Shown here piece by piece: positions 10,201 to 18,257 of a stretch of DNA of 48,625 bases. The DNA is from Streptomyces benahoarensis (lineage in GTDB: Bacteria; Actinomycetota; Actinomycetes; Streptomycetales; Streptomycetaceae): assembly GCF_007280575.1 (NCBI RefSeq), contig NZ_VKJP01000013.1:1-48625 (forward strand), given 5' to 3'. Under the pieces are notes generated by a model that made no database searches, was not told where the DNA came from, and saw only the letters and a list, made by a program, of their open reading frames with translations. Made by a program: the position numbers and the translations under genes. Positions within the stretch are counted from its first letter, which is position 1. Each line of letters begins with the position of its first letter.

Positions 10201-12393
10201 ATCCACCGGCGAGGTGGAACCGGCGAAGTTCGTGTCCCCGCCGTAGACCGCGGTCAACGCGTGGGAGCCGACGGCGAGGGCGGAGGTGGTGAACGACGCC
10301 ACCCCACCACTAAGAGTCCCCGTACCCAGCAGGGTGGCCCCGTCGAAGAAGCTGACAGTTCCGGTGGGGGTCCCGGCCCCAGGCGCCACGACCGTGACGG
10401 TAGCCGTCAGCGTCTTGGCCTCACCGAACACGGACGGATCCGGCGCCGAAGTCAACGCCGTGGTCGTGGCGGCCTGATTGACCGTCTGCGTATCCACCGG
10501 CGACGTCGAGCCCGTGAAGTTGCTGTCCCCGCTGTAGACCGCGGTCAACGCATGCGACCCGACCGACAGGGAAGACGTGGTGAACGACGCCACCCCACCA
10601 CTAAGAGTCCCGGTGCCCAGCAGGGTGGCCCCGTCGAAGAAGCTGACGGTCCCGGTGAGGGTCCCGGCCCCAGGCGCCACGACCGTGACGGTAGCCGTCA
10701 AGGTCTTCGCCTCACCGAACACCGACGGATCCGGCGCCGAAGACAACGCCGTCGTCGTCACTGCCTGGCCCACCGTCTGCGTATCCACCGGCGACGTCGA
10801 ACCAGCGAAGTCGGTGTCCCCGCTGTAGACCGCGGTCAACGCATGCGACCCGACCGACAGGGAAGACGTGGTGAACGACGCCACCCCACCACTAAGAGTC
10901 CCGGTACCCAGGAGAGTGGCCCCGTCGAAGAAGCTGACGGTCCCGGTGGGGGTCCCGGCCCCAGGCGCCACGACCGTGACGGTAGCCGTCAGCGTCTTCG
11001 CCTCACCGAACACCGACGGATCCGGCGCCGAAGACAACGCCGTCGACGTCACTGCCTGGCCCACCGTCTGCGTATCCACCGGCGAGGTGGAACCGGCGAA
11101 GTTCGTGTCCCCGCCGTAGACCGCGGTCAACGCGTGGGAGCCGACGGCGAGGGCGGAGGTGGTGAACGTCGCCACCCCACCGCTAAGAGTCCCCGTGCCG
11201 AGGAGAGTGGCCCCGTCGAAAAAACCCACCGTCCCCGTCGGCGTACCCGACGAGGAAGTCACGGTGGCTGTCAGGGTCTTCGCCTCGCCGAAAACCGACG
11301 GGTCCGGCGCCGAGGTCAGCACCGTCGTGGTGGGGAAAGGGACGGCGGCGGTGACGGTCACGCTGTTGTCGGCGTTGTCGGCGACGTAGATCGTCGAACC
11401 GTCCGGTGTGATCGCCACCCCGAACGGTCCTGGCCCCACAGGGATGGTGAAGGTCACAGTGTTGGTGCCGGTGTCGATGACGCTGACCGTGTCGTCACCG
11501 TTGTTGGCCACGTACGCGTGGGTGCCCGCGACGGCTACTCCGAGAGGCGCGGTTCCGACAGTGACGGTGGCGGTCACGGTGTTGGTGCCGGTATCGATGA
11601 CGCTGACCGTGCCGTCACCGTTGTTGGCCACGTACGCGTGGGTGCCCGCGACGGCTACTCCGAGAGGCGCGGTTCCGACAGTGACGGTGGCGGTCACGGT
11701 GTTGGTGCCGGTATCGATGACGCTGACCGTGCCGTCACCGTTGTTGGCCACGTACGCGTGGGTGCCCGCGACGGCTACTCCGAGAGGCGCGGTTCCGACA
11801 GTGACGGTGGCGGTCACGGTGTTGGTGCCGGTATCGATGACGCTGACCGTGCCGTCACCGTTATTGGTCACGTACGCGCTGGTGCCCCCGATCGCCACCC
11901 CGAAAGGCGCGGTTCCGACGGGAATGGTGGCGGTGACCGTGTTGGTGACGGTGTCGATGACGCTGACCGTGCCATCGCTCGCGTTCGTCACGTACGCGCT
12001 GGTGCCCCCGATCGCCACCCCGAGGGGAGTGGTTCCGACGGGAATGGTGGCGGTGACCGTGTTGGTGACGGTGTCGATGACGCTGACCGTGCCATCGCTC
12101 GCGTTCGTCACGTACGCCCGAAGACCGTCCGGAGTGATCGCCACCCAGAAGGGCGTTGTCCCGACGGGAACGGTGGCGGTGACGGTCAGGCTGGTGGTGT
12201 CGATGACGCTGACGTCGTTGCTGCCCTCGTTGGCTACGTAGGCATGCAGCCCGTCTGGGGTGATTGCCACCCCTGTCGGCGTAGTGCCCACCGTCACGGT
12301 CGGGTCCGATGAGACCACTGCGAGGGGGCGATGTGAGCCACCCCATGGGAGTCCCACCAACTGCCGCCAGCTGGGCTGAAATGCCTTGGCCAT
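7270..12393 (-). CDS. Giant YVTN beta-propeller protein with 14 Ig-like repeats
   Basis: I take the ATG at 12393, which has GGAAGGG upstream, giving about 1707 aa. Residues 1-20 carry a motif FQPSWRQLVGL that recurs in the divergent paralogue. Residues about 28-350 hold roughly eight YVTN-type propeller repeats (GVAI-x-x-x-x-AYV-x-N and then VSVIDT-x-T-x-T). The remaining residues are 14 Ig-like repeats of 97 residues, each beginning SAPDPSVFG[EQ]A (one SAPNPSVFGQP) and containing GTVSFFDGATLLG and SPVDTQTV. No Sec signal peptide, transmembrane segment or LPXTG-like anchor is present. The architecture suggests a long fibrous binding protein. Expansion and contraction of the array are likely. 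It is transcribed divergently from the paralogue at 12968. Confidence 0.8.
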   Translation of the reverse strand: MAKAFQPSWRQLVGLPWGGSHRPLAVVSSDPTVTVGTTPTGVAITPDGLHAYVANEGSNDVSVIDTTSLTVTATVPVGTTPFWVAITPDGLRAYVTNASDGTVSVIDTVTNTVTATIPVGTTPLGVAIGGTSAYVTNASDGTVSVIDTVTNTVTATIPVGTAPFGVAIGGTSAYVTNNGDGTVSVIDTGTNTVTATVTVGTAPLGVAVAGTHAYVANNGDGTVSVIDTGTNTVTATVTVGTAPLGVAVAGTHAYVANNGDGTVSVIDTGTNTVTATVTVGTAPLGVAVAGTHAYVANNGDDTVSVIDTGTNTVTFTIPVGPGPFGVAITPDGSTIYVADNADNSVTVTAAVPFPTTTVLTSAPDPSVFGEAKTLTATVTSSSGTPTGTVGFFDGATLLGTGTLSGGVATFTTSALAVGSHALTAVYGGDTNFAGSTSPVDTQTVGQAVTSTALSSAPDPSVFGEAKTLTATVTVVAPGAGTPTGTVSFFDGATLLGTGTLSGGVASFTTSSLSVGSHALTAVYSGDTDFAGSTSPVDTQTVGQAVTTTALSSAPDPSVFGEAKTLTATVTVVAPGAGTLTGTVSFFDGATLLGTGTLSGGVASFTTSSLSVGSHALTAVYSGDSNFTGSTSPVDTQTVNQAATTTALTSAPDPSVFGEAKTLTATVTVVAPGAGTPTGTVSFFDGATLLGTGTLSGGVASFTTSALAVGSHALTAVYGGDTNFAGSTSPVDTQTVGQAVTTTALSSAPDPSVFGEAKTLTATVTVVAPGVGTPTGTVGFFDGATLLGTGTLSGGVATFTTSTLGIGSHALTAVYSGDTNFVGSTSPVDTQTVNQAATSTALSSAPDPSVFGEAKTLTATVSAVSPGSGTPTGTVSFFDGATLLGTGTLSGGVASFTTSSLSVGSHALTAVYSGDTDFAGSTSPVDTQTVNQAATTTVLSSAPDPSVFGEAKTLTATVTVVAPGAGTPTGTVSFFDGATLLGTGTLSGGVASFTTSSLSVGSHALTAVYSGDTNFAGSTSPVDTQTVNQAATSTALSSAPDPSVFGEAKTLTATVTVVAPGVGTPTGTVGFFDGATLLGTGTLSGGVATFTTSSLSVGSHALTAVYSGDTDFVGSTSPVDTQTVGQAATTTALTSAPDPSVFGQAKTLTATVSAVAPGAGTPTGTVSFFDGATLLGTGTLSGGVATFTTSSLSVGSHALTAVYSGDSNFTGSTSPVDTQTVNQAATTTALSSAPDPSVFGQAKTLTATVTAVPPGSGTPTGTVSFFDGATLLGTGTLSGGVASFTTSTLGIGTHSLTAVYNGSGNFNTSTSPVDTQTVTKNLTTTALTSAPDPSVFGQAKTLTATVTAVPPGSGTPTGTVSFFDGATLLGTSTLSGGVATFTTSTLGAGSHSLTAVYNGDSNFTGSTSPVDTQTVGQAATTTALSSAPDPSVFGQAKTLTATVSAVAPGAGTPTGTVSFFDGATLLGTGTLSGGVATFTTSTLATGSHSLTAVYNGSGNFNTSTSPVDTQTVTKASTTTTASSAPNPSVFGQPVTLTASVTPVAPGAGTPTGTVTFFVGGVPQAPVTLSGGVATLTVSNLPVGTRSIRATYNGDTNFTASTSTTSNQIINKANTSTALTSAPDPSVFGQAKTLTATVSAVAPGAGTPTGTVSFFDGATLLGTGTLSGGVASFTTSTLGIGTHSLTAVYNGSGNFNTSTSPVDTQTVTP
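7273..11335 (-). repeat. Array of fourteen 291-bp repeats (Ig-like domain units)
   Basis: The Ig-like part of the giant gene is a head-to-tail array of units of about 291 bp (97 codons). Neighbouring units are almost identical over long stretches. Some units lack a few codons (the first has TSSSGTPTG where others have TVVAPGAGTPTG). Variants such as SSLSVGSHALTAVYSGD and STLGIGTHSLTAVYNGS are shuffled between units, which points to gene conversion or unequal crossing-over. The strong composition bias also makes long open frames on the opposite strand, which I regard as non-coding. Confidence 0.9.
11479..11860 (-). repeat. 120-bp direct repeats in the YVTN propeller region
   Basis: The sequence repeats with a period of exactly 120 bp (40 codons, one propeller blade). 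The 120 bases at 11581-11700 and 11701-11820 are identical by eye, and the preceding unit from about 11461 differs at only a few positions (GTGTCG versus GTATCG; GTCGTC versus GCCGTC). This marks very recent blade duplication. Confidence 0.88.
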
Positions 12394-12967
12394 GATTCGC
12401 CCTTCCAGATCACCGGTCTGTCTGATCTGGATGGGCTGCCTTGAGGCTGGTTGCACAGACGTGCAGCCGCGTCCCGCAGACAAAGGGATTGCCGGCGTCC
12501 GTAAGCCCATCCATGTATCGGTCGACCTCGTGGCAGATCGACCGGAACAGTCCCCGAGAGGGATGGGCGGCCTCCGGATTCCGCTAGCACAAGTAACCCA
12601 CTAGGACCGAGATGGAATAACCGATAGAACGAAACACCACTCTAACGGTTGATATATATGATCTTTGAGTGCGCGAATGGATCACCATGCCGACGGCCGG
12701 CGCGTGGGCCATTCGGGTGGGGCTTACTTCTATGGGCTTTTCATAACCCGATGGCAGTGGGTTACTTGTGCCGATGAAGAGCCCGGTGGGTTGCCCATCC
12801 CCTTCGGGACTGTGGGCGTCGGTCTGGCGACAGCCCGACGTCGAGCGGATGGGAAATCCCTGAAGCCTGTGCATCTGCCCTTGCCCGAGGCACGCTGGCC
12901 GCACAGCAGGCAGTTCTCGTGACAGCCCCATCCAGATCAGACCGGACATCTATCTTGAGGGGCCACC
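12394..12967. promoter_or_regulatory. Divergent promoter region built as an imperfect inverted duplication
   Basis: This 574-bp gap separates two divergent paralogous genes. A perfect 16-bp inverted repeat, GCACAAGTAACCCACT at 12587-12602 and its complement at 12756-12771, flanks an AT-rich centre containing TTGATATATATGATC (about 12650-12664). Outside it both sides carry related blocks in mirror orientation: CAGTCCCCGAGAGGGATGGGC on the left and the complement of a similar block at about 12788-12813, then CAGCCC-ATCCAGATCAGAC just upstream of each ribosome binding site. Each gene therefore seems to have kept its own copy of one ancestral leader. The AT-rich centre is the best place for the promoters and a shared regulator site. 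Confidence 0.75.
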
Positions 12968-14809
12968 ATGACGGAAGTATTTCAGTCGAGTTGGCGGCAA
13001 CTGATCGGACTGACGCAGGACAGGTCTCGTCTCGGCCTCGTCGCGATGTCATCGGACCCGACCGTGACGGTGGGCAGCTTCCCCACAGGAGTGGCGATCA
13101 CTCCGAATGGGCTGCGGGCTTACGTAGCCAACGAGGGCAGCAACAACGTCAGCGTCATCGACACCACCAGCCTCACCGTCACCGCCACCGTTCCCGTCGG
13201 GGCAACGCCTTTCGGGGTGGCGATCACTCCGGACGGGCTGCACGCCTACGTGACCAACAGCGGCGGCAACAGCGTCAGCGTCATCGCCACGGCGACCAAC
13301 ACCGTGACCGCCACCATCCCCGTAGGAAGCACTCCCCTCGGGGTGGCGATCACTCCGGACGGGCTGCACGCCTACGTGACCAACAGCGGCGGCAACAGCG
13401 TCAGCGTCATCGCCACGGCGACCAACACCGTGACCGCCACCATCCCCGTCGGGGCAACGCCTTTCGGGGTGGCGATCACTCCGGACGGGCTGCGCGCCTA
13501 CGTGACCAACAGCGGCGGCAACAGCGTCAGCGTCATCGCCACGGCGACCAACACCGTGACCGCCATCACCCTCGTAGGGGCGATTCCCCTCGGAGTGGCG
13601 ATCGCGGGAACCCGCGCGTACGTGGCCAACAACGGCGACAACAACGTCAGCGTCATCAATACCGTCACCAGCACCGTGATCACCACCGTCTCCGTGGGGA
13701 TCGCCCCGCTCGGGGTGGCCGTCTCCCCGGACGGAGCGCACGCCTACGTCGCGAACAACAGCAACAACACGGTCAGCGTCATCGCCACGGCGACCAACAC
13801 CGTGACGGGCACGGTTCCGACCGGTCCCGGACCATTCGAGCTGGCGGTCACCCCCGACAACTCGACCCTTTACATCACCGACAACGCTGACAACAGCGTG
13901 ACCGTGACCTCGGCGGGACCCGCCTCCACCACGACGGGGCTGGTCTCCGTCCCAGACCCGTCGGTGTTCGGCCAGACGAAGATCCTTACCGCTACGGTGA
14001 CCGCGCTGTCCGGTACCCCGGCCGGGACGGTCAGCTTCTTCGACGGCGTCACTCCCCTGGGCACCAGCGCCCTGAACGGAAGCGGCGTGGCGACACTGCC
14101 GATCTCCACCCTCGGCGTTGGCTCGCACGCACTGACCGCGACGTACAACGGAGGCGCTGGTTTCAACCCGTCGACATCGCCGGTGGACGCCCAGGCGGTC
14201 AACAAGGCGAGCACCGTCACCGTCCTCATCGCCGCGCCCAATCCCTCCGCCCCTGGCCAGACGGTGGTGCTGACCGCGACGGTGGCCGCCATCCCTCCGG
14301 GGGCAGGCACGCGGACCGGTACCGTCAGCTTCTTCGACGGCGCCACTCTCCTGGGCACCAGCGCCGTCAACGCGGGCGGCGTCGCGACCTTCACGACCGC
14401 GACTCTCAGCGCCGGTTCGCACACCCTCACGGCCGTCTACAGCGGAGACGGCAATTTCACCGGATCCTCCGGCACCTACATCACCCAGGTCATCGTCGCG
14501 ACTGTCCCGACCTCGCTGACCGCCACGCCCGCGATCGTCAATCTCCACCCGCCCCGGCCCCACGCGGGAATCCTGACCGCGACCCTGACCAACGCGGCCA
14601 CCGGACACCCCATTCCGGGGCAGCCCATCACGTTCAGCACCGGCAACGTCCAACTGGGCACCTCAACCACCAACGCCCGGGGAACCGCCACCTGGAACGC
14701 AATCCTGCAGTTGCCGCTGATCATCCTCAACCGCGGATACACCGCCACCTACCCGGGCAGCTCCGTCTACCGGCCCGCCACCGCCCTCGCCGGAATCATC
14801 TCCGACTGA
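12968..14809 (+). CDS. YVTN beta-propeller protein with Ig-like repeats, paralogue of the giant gene
   Basis: The ATG at 12968 follows TTGAGGGGCCACC, a fair ribosome binding site, and gives 613 aa. The N-terminus (FQSSWRQLIGL at residues 5-15) matches that of the divergent giant gene. Residues about 30-315 hold about seven YVTN-type blades (GVAITPDGL-x-AYVTN and then VSVIATATNTVTATI). Residues about 318-410 and 411-505 are two Ig-like domains related to the giant protein's repeats (VPDPSVFGQTK, APNPSAPGQTV). The last 100 or so residues look like a further Ig-type domain (GHPIPGQPITFSTGN). There is no signal peptide. Blades 2 to 4 are nearly identical in DNA. It probably arose with the giant gene by inverted duplication that included the promoter. 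Confidence 0.78.
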   Translation: MTEVFQSSWRQLIGLTQDRSRLGLVAMSSDPTVTVGSFPTGVAITPNGLRAYVANEGSNNVSVIDTTSLTVTATVPVGATPFGVAITPDGLHAYVTNSGGNSVSVIATATNTVTATIPVGSTPLGVAITPDGLHAYVTNSGGNSVSVIATATNTVTATIPVGATPFGVAITPDGLRAYVTNSGGNSVSVIATATNTVTAITLVGAIPLGVAIAGTRAYVANNGDNNVSVINTVTSTVITTVSVGIAPLGVAVSPDGAHAYVANNSNNTVSVIATATNTVTGTVPTGPGPFELAVTPDNSTLYITDNADNSVTVTSAGPASTTTGLVSVPDPSVFGQTKILTATVTALSGTPAGTVSFFDGVTPLGTSALNGSGVATLPISTLGVGSHALTATYNGGAGFNPSTSPVDAQAVNKASTVTVLIAAPNPSAPGQTVVLTATVAAIPPGAGTRTGTVSFFDGATLLGTSAVNAGGVATFTTATLSAGSHTLTAVYSGDGNFTGSSGTYITQVIVATVPTSLTATPAIVNLHPPRPHAGILTATLTNAATGHPIPGQPITFSTGNVQLGTSTTNARGTATWNAILQLPLIILNRGYTATYPGSSVYRPATALAGIISD

Positions 14810-14882
14810 CAGCACATCCCCCGCACTGCGGCCATCATCGCGGCGTACCGCCTCACAAGAGCCGACCGCAGGAGAGCCATCC

Positions 14883-14916
14883 GCCGCCGCTCCGCCCCAC
14901 CGGGCGGGGTGGCGGC
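14883..14916 (+). terminator. GC-rich hairpin after the 613-aa gene
   Basis: The arms at about 14883-14897 and 14902-14916 pair over 15 positions (two G-T wobbles) with a CACC loop. The hairpin is 73 bp beyond the stop codon at 14809 and is a plausible transcription terminator. Confidence 0.55.
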
Positions 14917-15078
14917 TGCGGGTATGCCCTCGTGGCCCGCGCAAACAACGGAAGCCGGGCGCCGTCGTCCTCAGAAGCCTGGTCCTCCCGCCGCCTCGGC
15001 CGGGCGTTCAGTTGCACACCTACCCGGTTCACCGTGAAGGCGCCGAACGGCGTACCGGGTATGCCCATGTGCCGACGC

Positions 15079-15258
15079 ATGACCCGTGAATACCCCGACG
15101 AGCTCCGCGAGCGCGCGACCCGTGAGGTCCGCGCCACCGGTCGGCCCCTCACCCACGTCGCGAAGGACCTGGGCATCCACAAGGAGGCCCTGCGCGGCTG
15201 GGTCCGCCAGGCCGAGGCCGACCGCCGCGAGCGCGATTGGGTCGACTCGCGCCTGTAG
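15079..15258 (+). pseudogene. IS3-family orfA fragment
   Basis: The ATG at 15079 opens a 59-residue frame with TREYPDELRERATREVRATG, then HVAKDLGIHKEALRGWVRQ and AEADRRERD. This is the N-terminal helix-turn-helix of an IS3-family OrfA of a different subtype from the copies at 6890 and 24070. It stops at a TAG (15256-15258) long before the leucine-zipper part, and no orfB follows. It is a truncated relic next to the YVTN gene. Confidence 0.7.
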
Positions 15259-15691
15259 CAGGGGAACCGCAGGGTCACTCACGGCGATAAGGCCGTGATA
15301 ACGGCTGGCCTGCCCTGGCAGAATGCCCATCGACTGCCCTGACGTGGCCCTCCTCGTCAACCTGACCCATCAGAGATTCACGTGATCGGGTGGCGTTTTC
15401 CTGCTCTCCCGGGCAGTGTTTCAGCCATTGGTTACGGCAACCCCTTGTGAGTGCGGGGCGCATGGGCCTCCTGTTCTCCGATCGCCGCTGTCCGCGAAAA
15501 TGAAGGATCGCGCTCATGGGCATATGCGCATGAAACCCGCTGTGCGGGATTGGCCAGAGCGCGGGATCTGCCACTTCCGACAATCTCGGGTATGCGCTGT
15601 CCTTTTCGCGCAATCAGCTGACGTTCCGGATCTGCACACAACAGGCCCCGTCGGCAGCACAACCATGCAGCATCGAACAAAGGGGAAGGCC
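15259..15691. other. Intergenic region before the DUF11 gene
   Basis: No gene is supported here. The open frame of the next gene extends back to 15416, but that part has no protein-like character. The region may contain the ends of whatever element left the orfA fragment, but I could not identify matching inverted repeats. The sequence becomes purine-rich (AAAGGGGAAGG) just before the GTG at 15692. Confidence 0.4.
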
Positions 15692-17137
15692 GTGACCTCA
15701 CCCGCCCCCACCCAAATCGCCCTGATCAACGGCAGCTTCGAGCAGCCCGCCGTCTCCGGCAACGCGCTTCTGCCCGACGCCTCGCAGCTCCAGAACCCGC
15801 AGCACGTCCCGGGCTGGCTGACCACCGCCACCGACCACCTCATCGAGATCTGGCACGACGGCTTCAACGGCGTCCCGTCCGCCGACGGCGCCCAGTTCGC
15901 CGAGCTCAACGCCTACCAGGTCTCCACTCTCTACCAGGACCTGCCCACCACGCCCGGTACGAAGCTGTACTGGCGGCTGTACCACCGCGGGCGCCTGGGG
16001 CAGGACACCATGGCGCTGGACATCGGCGCGCCGGGCACGGTGGTCCAGCAGCGCCAGTTCACCGACAGCAACACCGCCTGGGGCTTCTACACCGGCACCT
16101 ACACCGTCCCGCCCGGGCAGGCCACCACCCGCTTCGCCTTCCGCTCCGTCTCCGCCGCCGGCGGCGACCCCACGGTCGGGAACTTCCTCGACGGGATCTT
16201 CTTCGGCACCGCCCCGTCCGTGACCCTCACCAAGTACGCCATCCCTGACGGGCCGCTTGAGGTGGGTGATGTGATCACCTACCGCATCGCCGCCAAGAAC
16301 CGGGGCGGCGGCAACGCCGAGGCGCTGCGCCTGACCGATGCCATCCCGGCCGGCACGACGTACCTGCCCGGGTCGCTGCGGATCGTCAACGGCCCCAACA
16401 CCGGAGTGAAGACCGACCAGTCGGGCGACGACCAGGCGTACTTCGACCCGGCGGGCAACCAGGTGGTGTTCTCCCTGGGCAACGGCGCCACCAGCACCCA
16501 GGGCGGCAGCCTGCCCAACACCGACACCCTGCCGGACGGCACCACGGTCGAGTACCGGGTCACCATCGACGAGGCCAGCGCCGGCGGCCAGGTCGCCAAC
16601 ACCGCCACCGCCACCTACGAAAACCGCCTCGGGCCCACCCCGGAGACGCTGACCGCCACCTCCAACGAGGCCGACACCCAGGTGCTCCCGGCCGCCGACC
16701 TGAGCGTAACCAAGTCGGCCGACACCACGACGGTGACCGTGGGGCAGACGGTGACCTACCGCATCACCGTCCGCAACGCCGGCCCGAACACGGCCACCGG
16801 CGTCACCGTCACCGACCCCCTCCCCGCCGGCCTCACCTTCGTTTCCGCCACGCCCTCGGCCGGCAGTTACAACCCGGTCACCGGCCAGTGGAGCGTCGGA
16901 ACCCTGGCCGTCGGCGCCAGCGCCACCCTCACCCTCCGGGCCAAAGCCACCACCACCGGCCCCGTCACCAACACCGCTACCGCCCACGCCAACGAAATCG
17001 ACCTCCGCCCAGGCAACAACACCGACACCGTCACTGTCTGCGTCAAACCCGCCCCCATCTGCCGGCCCTGCCCCTCGCCCTCGGGCAGCGGCGGACCCTG
17101 CGAGCCCTGCCCGCCGCCCGCCATCGACCCCGCGTAG
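15692..17137 (+). CDS. DUF11-domain protein with Cys/Pro-rich tail
   Basis: I place the start at the GTG 15692, 5 nt after AGGGGA, because the sequence upstream in this frame is not protein-like. The product is 481 aa. Residues about 8-175 form a jelly-roll-like N-terminal module (INGSFEQP, PGWLTT, GAQFAELNA, TLYQDL), as in bacterial 'choice-of-anchor' proteins. Residues about 178-345 and 350-455 are two DUF11 (Ig-like) domains, with TLTKYA and then GDVITYRI, and LSVTKSAD and then GQTVTYRITVRNAGP. The C-terminus is a Cys/Pro-rich tail (C-x6-C-x2-C and similar). No signal peptide is visible, as in most genes of this island. Role unknown; probably surface or spore-coat associated. Confidence 0.72.
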   Translation: MTSPAPTQIALINGSFEQPAVSGNALLPDASQLQNPQHVPGWLTTATDHLIEIWHDGFNGVPSADGAQFAELNAYQVSTLYQDLPTTPGTKLYWRLYHRGRLGQDTMALDIGAPGTVVQQRQFTDSNTAWGFYTGTYTVPPGQATTRFAFRSVSAAGGDPTVGNFLDGIFFGTAPSVTLTKYAIPDGPLEVGDVITYRIAAKNRGGGNAEALRLTDAIPAGTTYLPGSLRIVNGPNTGVKTDQSGDDQAYFDPAGNQVVFSLGNGATSTQGGSLPNTDTLPDGTTVEYRVTIDEASAGGQVANTATATYENRLGPTPETLTATSNEADTQVLPAADLSVTKSADTTTVTVGQTVTYRITVRNAGPNTATGVTVTDPLPAGLTFVSATPSAGSYNPVTGQWSVGTLAVGASATLTLRAKATTTGPVTNTATAHANEIDLRPGNNTDTVTVCVKPAPICRPCPSPSGSGGPCEPCPPPAIDPA

Positions 17138-17244
17138 GCGGGCCCCTCCAGGTCCGCGCCGTCGCCGTCGGCGGCACCTACGAGGACGACAACCTCGCTG
17201 TCAAGGAGGCCGCGCAGTGCATGCGCATCCGTCTGGCTGACTGG

Positions 17245-18024
17245 CTACCGCCAGCTCAACTGGCAGCTCGTGAGGTCGACTTGGACGTCGGCGACGCCGG
17301 TCTCGCCGTGCGCGGTGCGCGCGACGTGGAGTTCTGCTGGCTCTGGTGCTGGTGGGTGGGCGTTCGGGCCTTGGGCGGGTACGTAGCGTTGTGGTGGGGC
17401 GTAGTACCGGTCGCGGTAGAGGAGGATGACTGCATCCGCGTGTTCAAGCAGTGCTTCGCGGTTCGTCAGGTCGGTCAGGCGGGGGCGGTGGCCCTCGCGG
17501 CGTTCGGTGGCCCGGGTGAGTTGCTCGACGATGACCAGGGCGGTGTTCATCTCTGCGGCCAACGCGGTGAGGTCGGCTACGACCTGGGCGAGTTCTTGGT
17601 CTCGGTCCGGGGTGATACCGAGTGGGCGCGTCGTCCTCATGAGGCTGAGGTAGTCCACCATCAGGAGATCCAACTTCTCGTGCTGCCGCAGGATTTCTGT
17701 GCAGCCCCTGCGGATTCCGGCTGGCGTCCAGGATGGGTCCGGGCCGCCCGACCGGAGGACGTCGCCCCCGAGGAAGAGCGGGGCTTCGCGGGGTTCCCTG
17801 TTCGCTCCCTCGGCGAGTACCTTTTGATGCTCTTCCTTTGTCAATCCGCGGCGGAAGCGTTCCGTGGCGATTCCGGTCTCTGCCGCTAGAATTCGCGTGG
17901 AGAGTTCGCTGTGTGACATTTCGAGTGAAACGATCTGGGCGGGTCGCTTCAGTCGGACTGCGCAGTGCAGAGCCATGGAAAGTGCCAGCATAGATTTTCC
18001 CATGCCGGTTCGGGCGGCCACCAC
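17245..18024 (-). CDS. DnaB-like helicase C-terminal (RecA-fold) protein, start unclear
   Basis: The frame encodes the RecA-like ATPase core of replicative DnaB helicases: Walker A ARTGMGKS, then QIVSLEMSHSELSTR, Walker B LDLLMVDYLSLM, VIVEQLTRATERR, and the ADAVILLYRDRYY motif near the end. The open frame continues upstream to a TAG at 18178-18180, and its sequence there (ISTGLTELDTFLKGGLRPGR) is genuine DnaB linker sequence. That 51-codon extension has no ATG, GTG or TTG. The GTG at 18024 would remove the strand before Walker A. So the start is non-canonical, the gene has lost its 5' end, or there is a frameshift. The N-terminal primase-interaction domain is absent. It may be a plasmid or phage helicase relic. 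Confidence 0.65.
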   Translation of the reverse strand: MVAARTGMGKSMLALSMALHCAVRLKRPAQIVSLEMSHSELSTRILAAETGIATERFRRGLTKEEHQKVLAEGANREPREAPLFLGGDVLRSGGPDPSWTPAGIRRGCTEILRQHEKLDLLMVDYLSLMRTTRPLGITPDRDQELAQVVADLTALAAEMNTALVIVEQLTRATERREGHRPRLTDLTNREALLEHADAVILLYRDRYYAPPQRYVPAQGPNAHPPAPEPAELHVARTAHGETGVADVQVDLTSCQLSWR

Positions 18025-18257
18025 CGTGGTGCGCCCGGGGCGCAGTCCGCCTTTCAGGAATGTGTCCAGCTCGGTCAGCCCAGTGGAGATGCGGGCTCGA
18101 TTCCGGTGGGGTTGACGTCTGGGTTGTTCGCCCGGGTGAAAGTATTTCTGCTTGGCGGTTTCGTTTCTGGCGTTGGTCTATTTGTAACCTCGTGGATGAT
18201 GAGTCTTCAGGGTTCAATTGGGATGGAAGTCGACGCGATACGTGGGCGTCGAGGAAC

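Noticed and set aside
7273..11335. CRISPR array
   Set aside because: The repeat period is 291 bp with no alternating spacers, and the repeats encode protein domains. No short-repeat array exists anywhere in the window.
8515..12312. Plus-strand open frame of 1265 codons opposite the giant repeat gene
   Set aside because: It is rich in Arg, Gly and His with no domain logic. It exists because the 291-bp repeat has no stop in that frame. The minus-strand reading gives clean Ig-like and YVTN domains.
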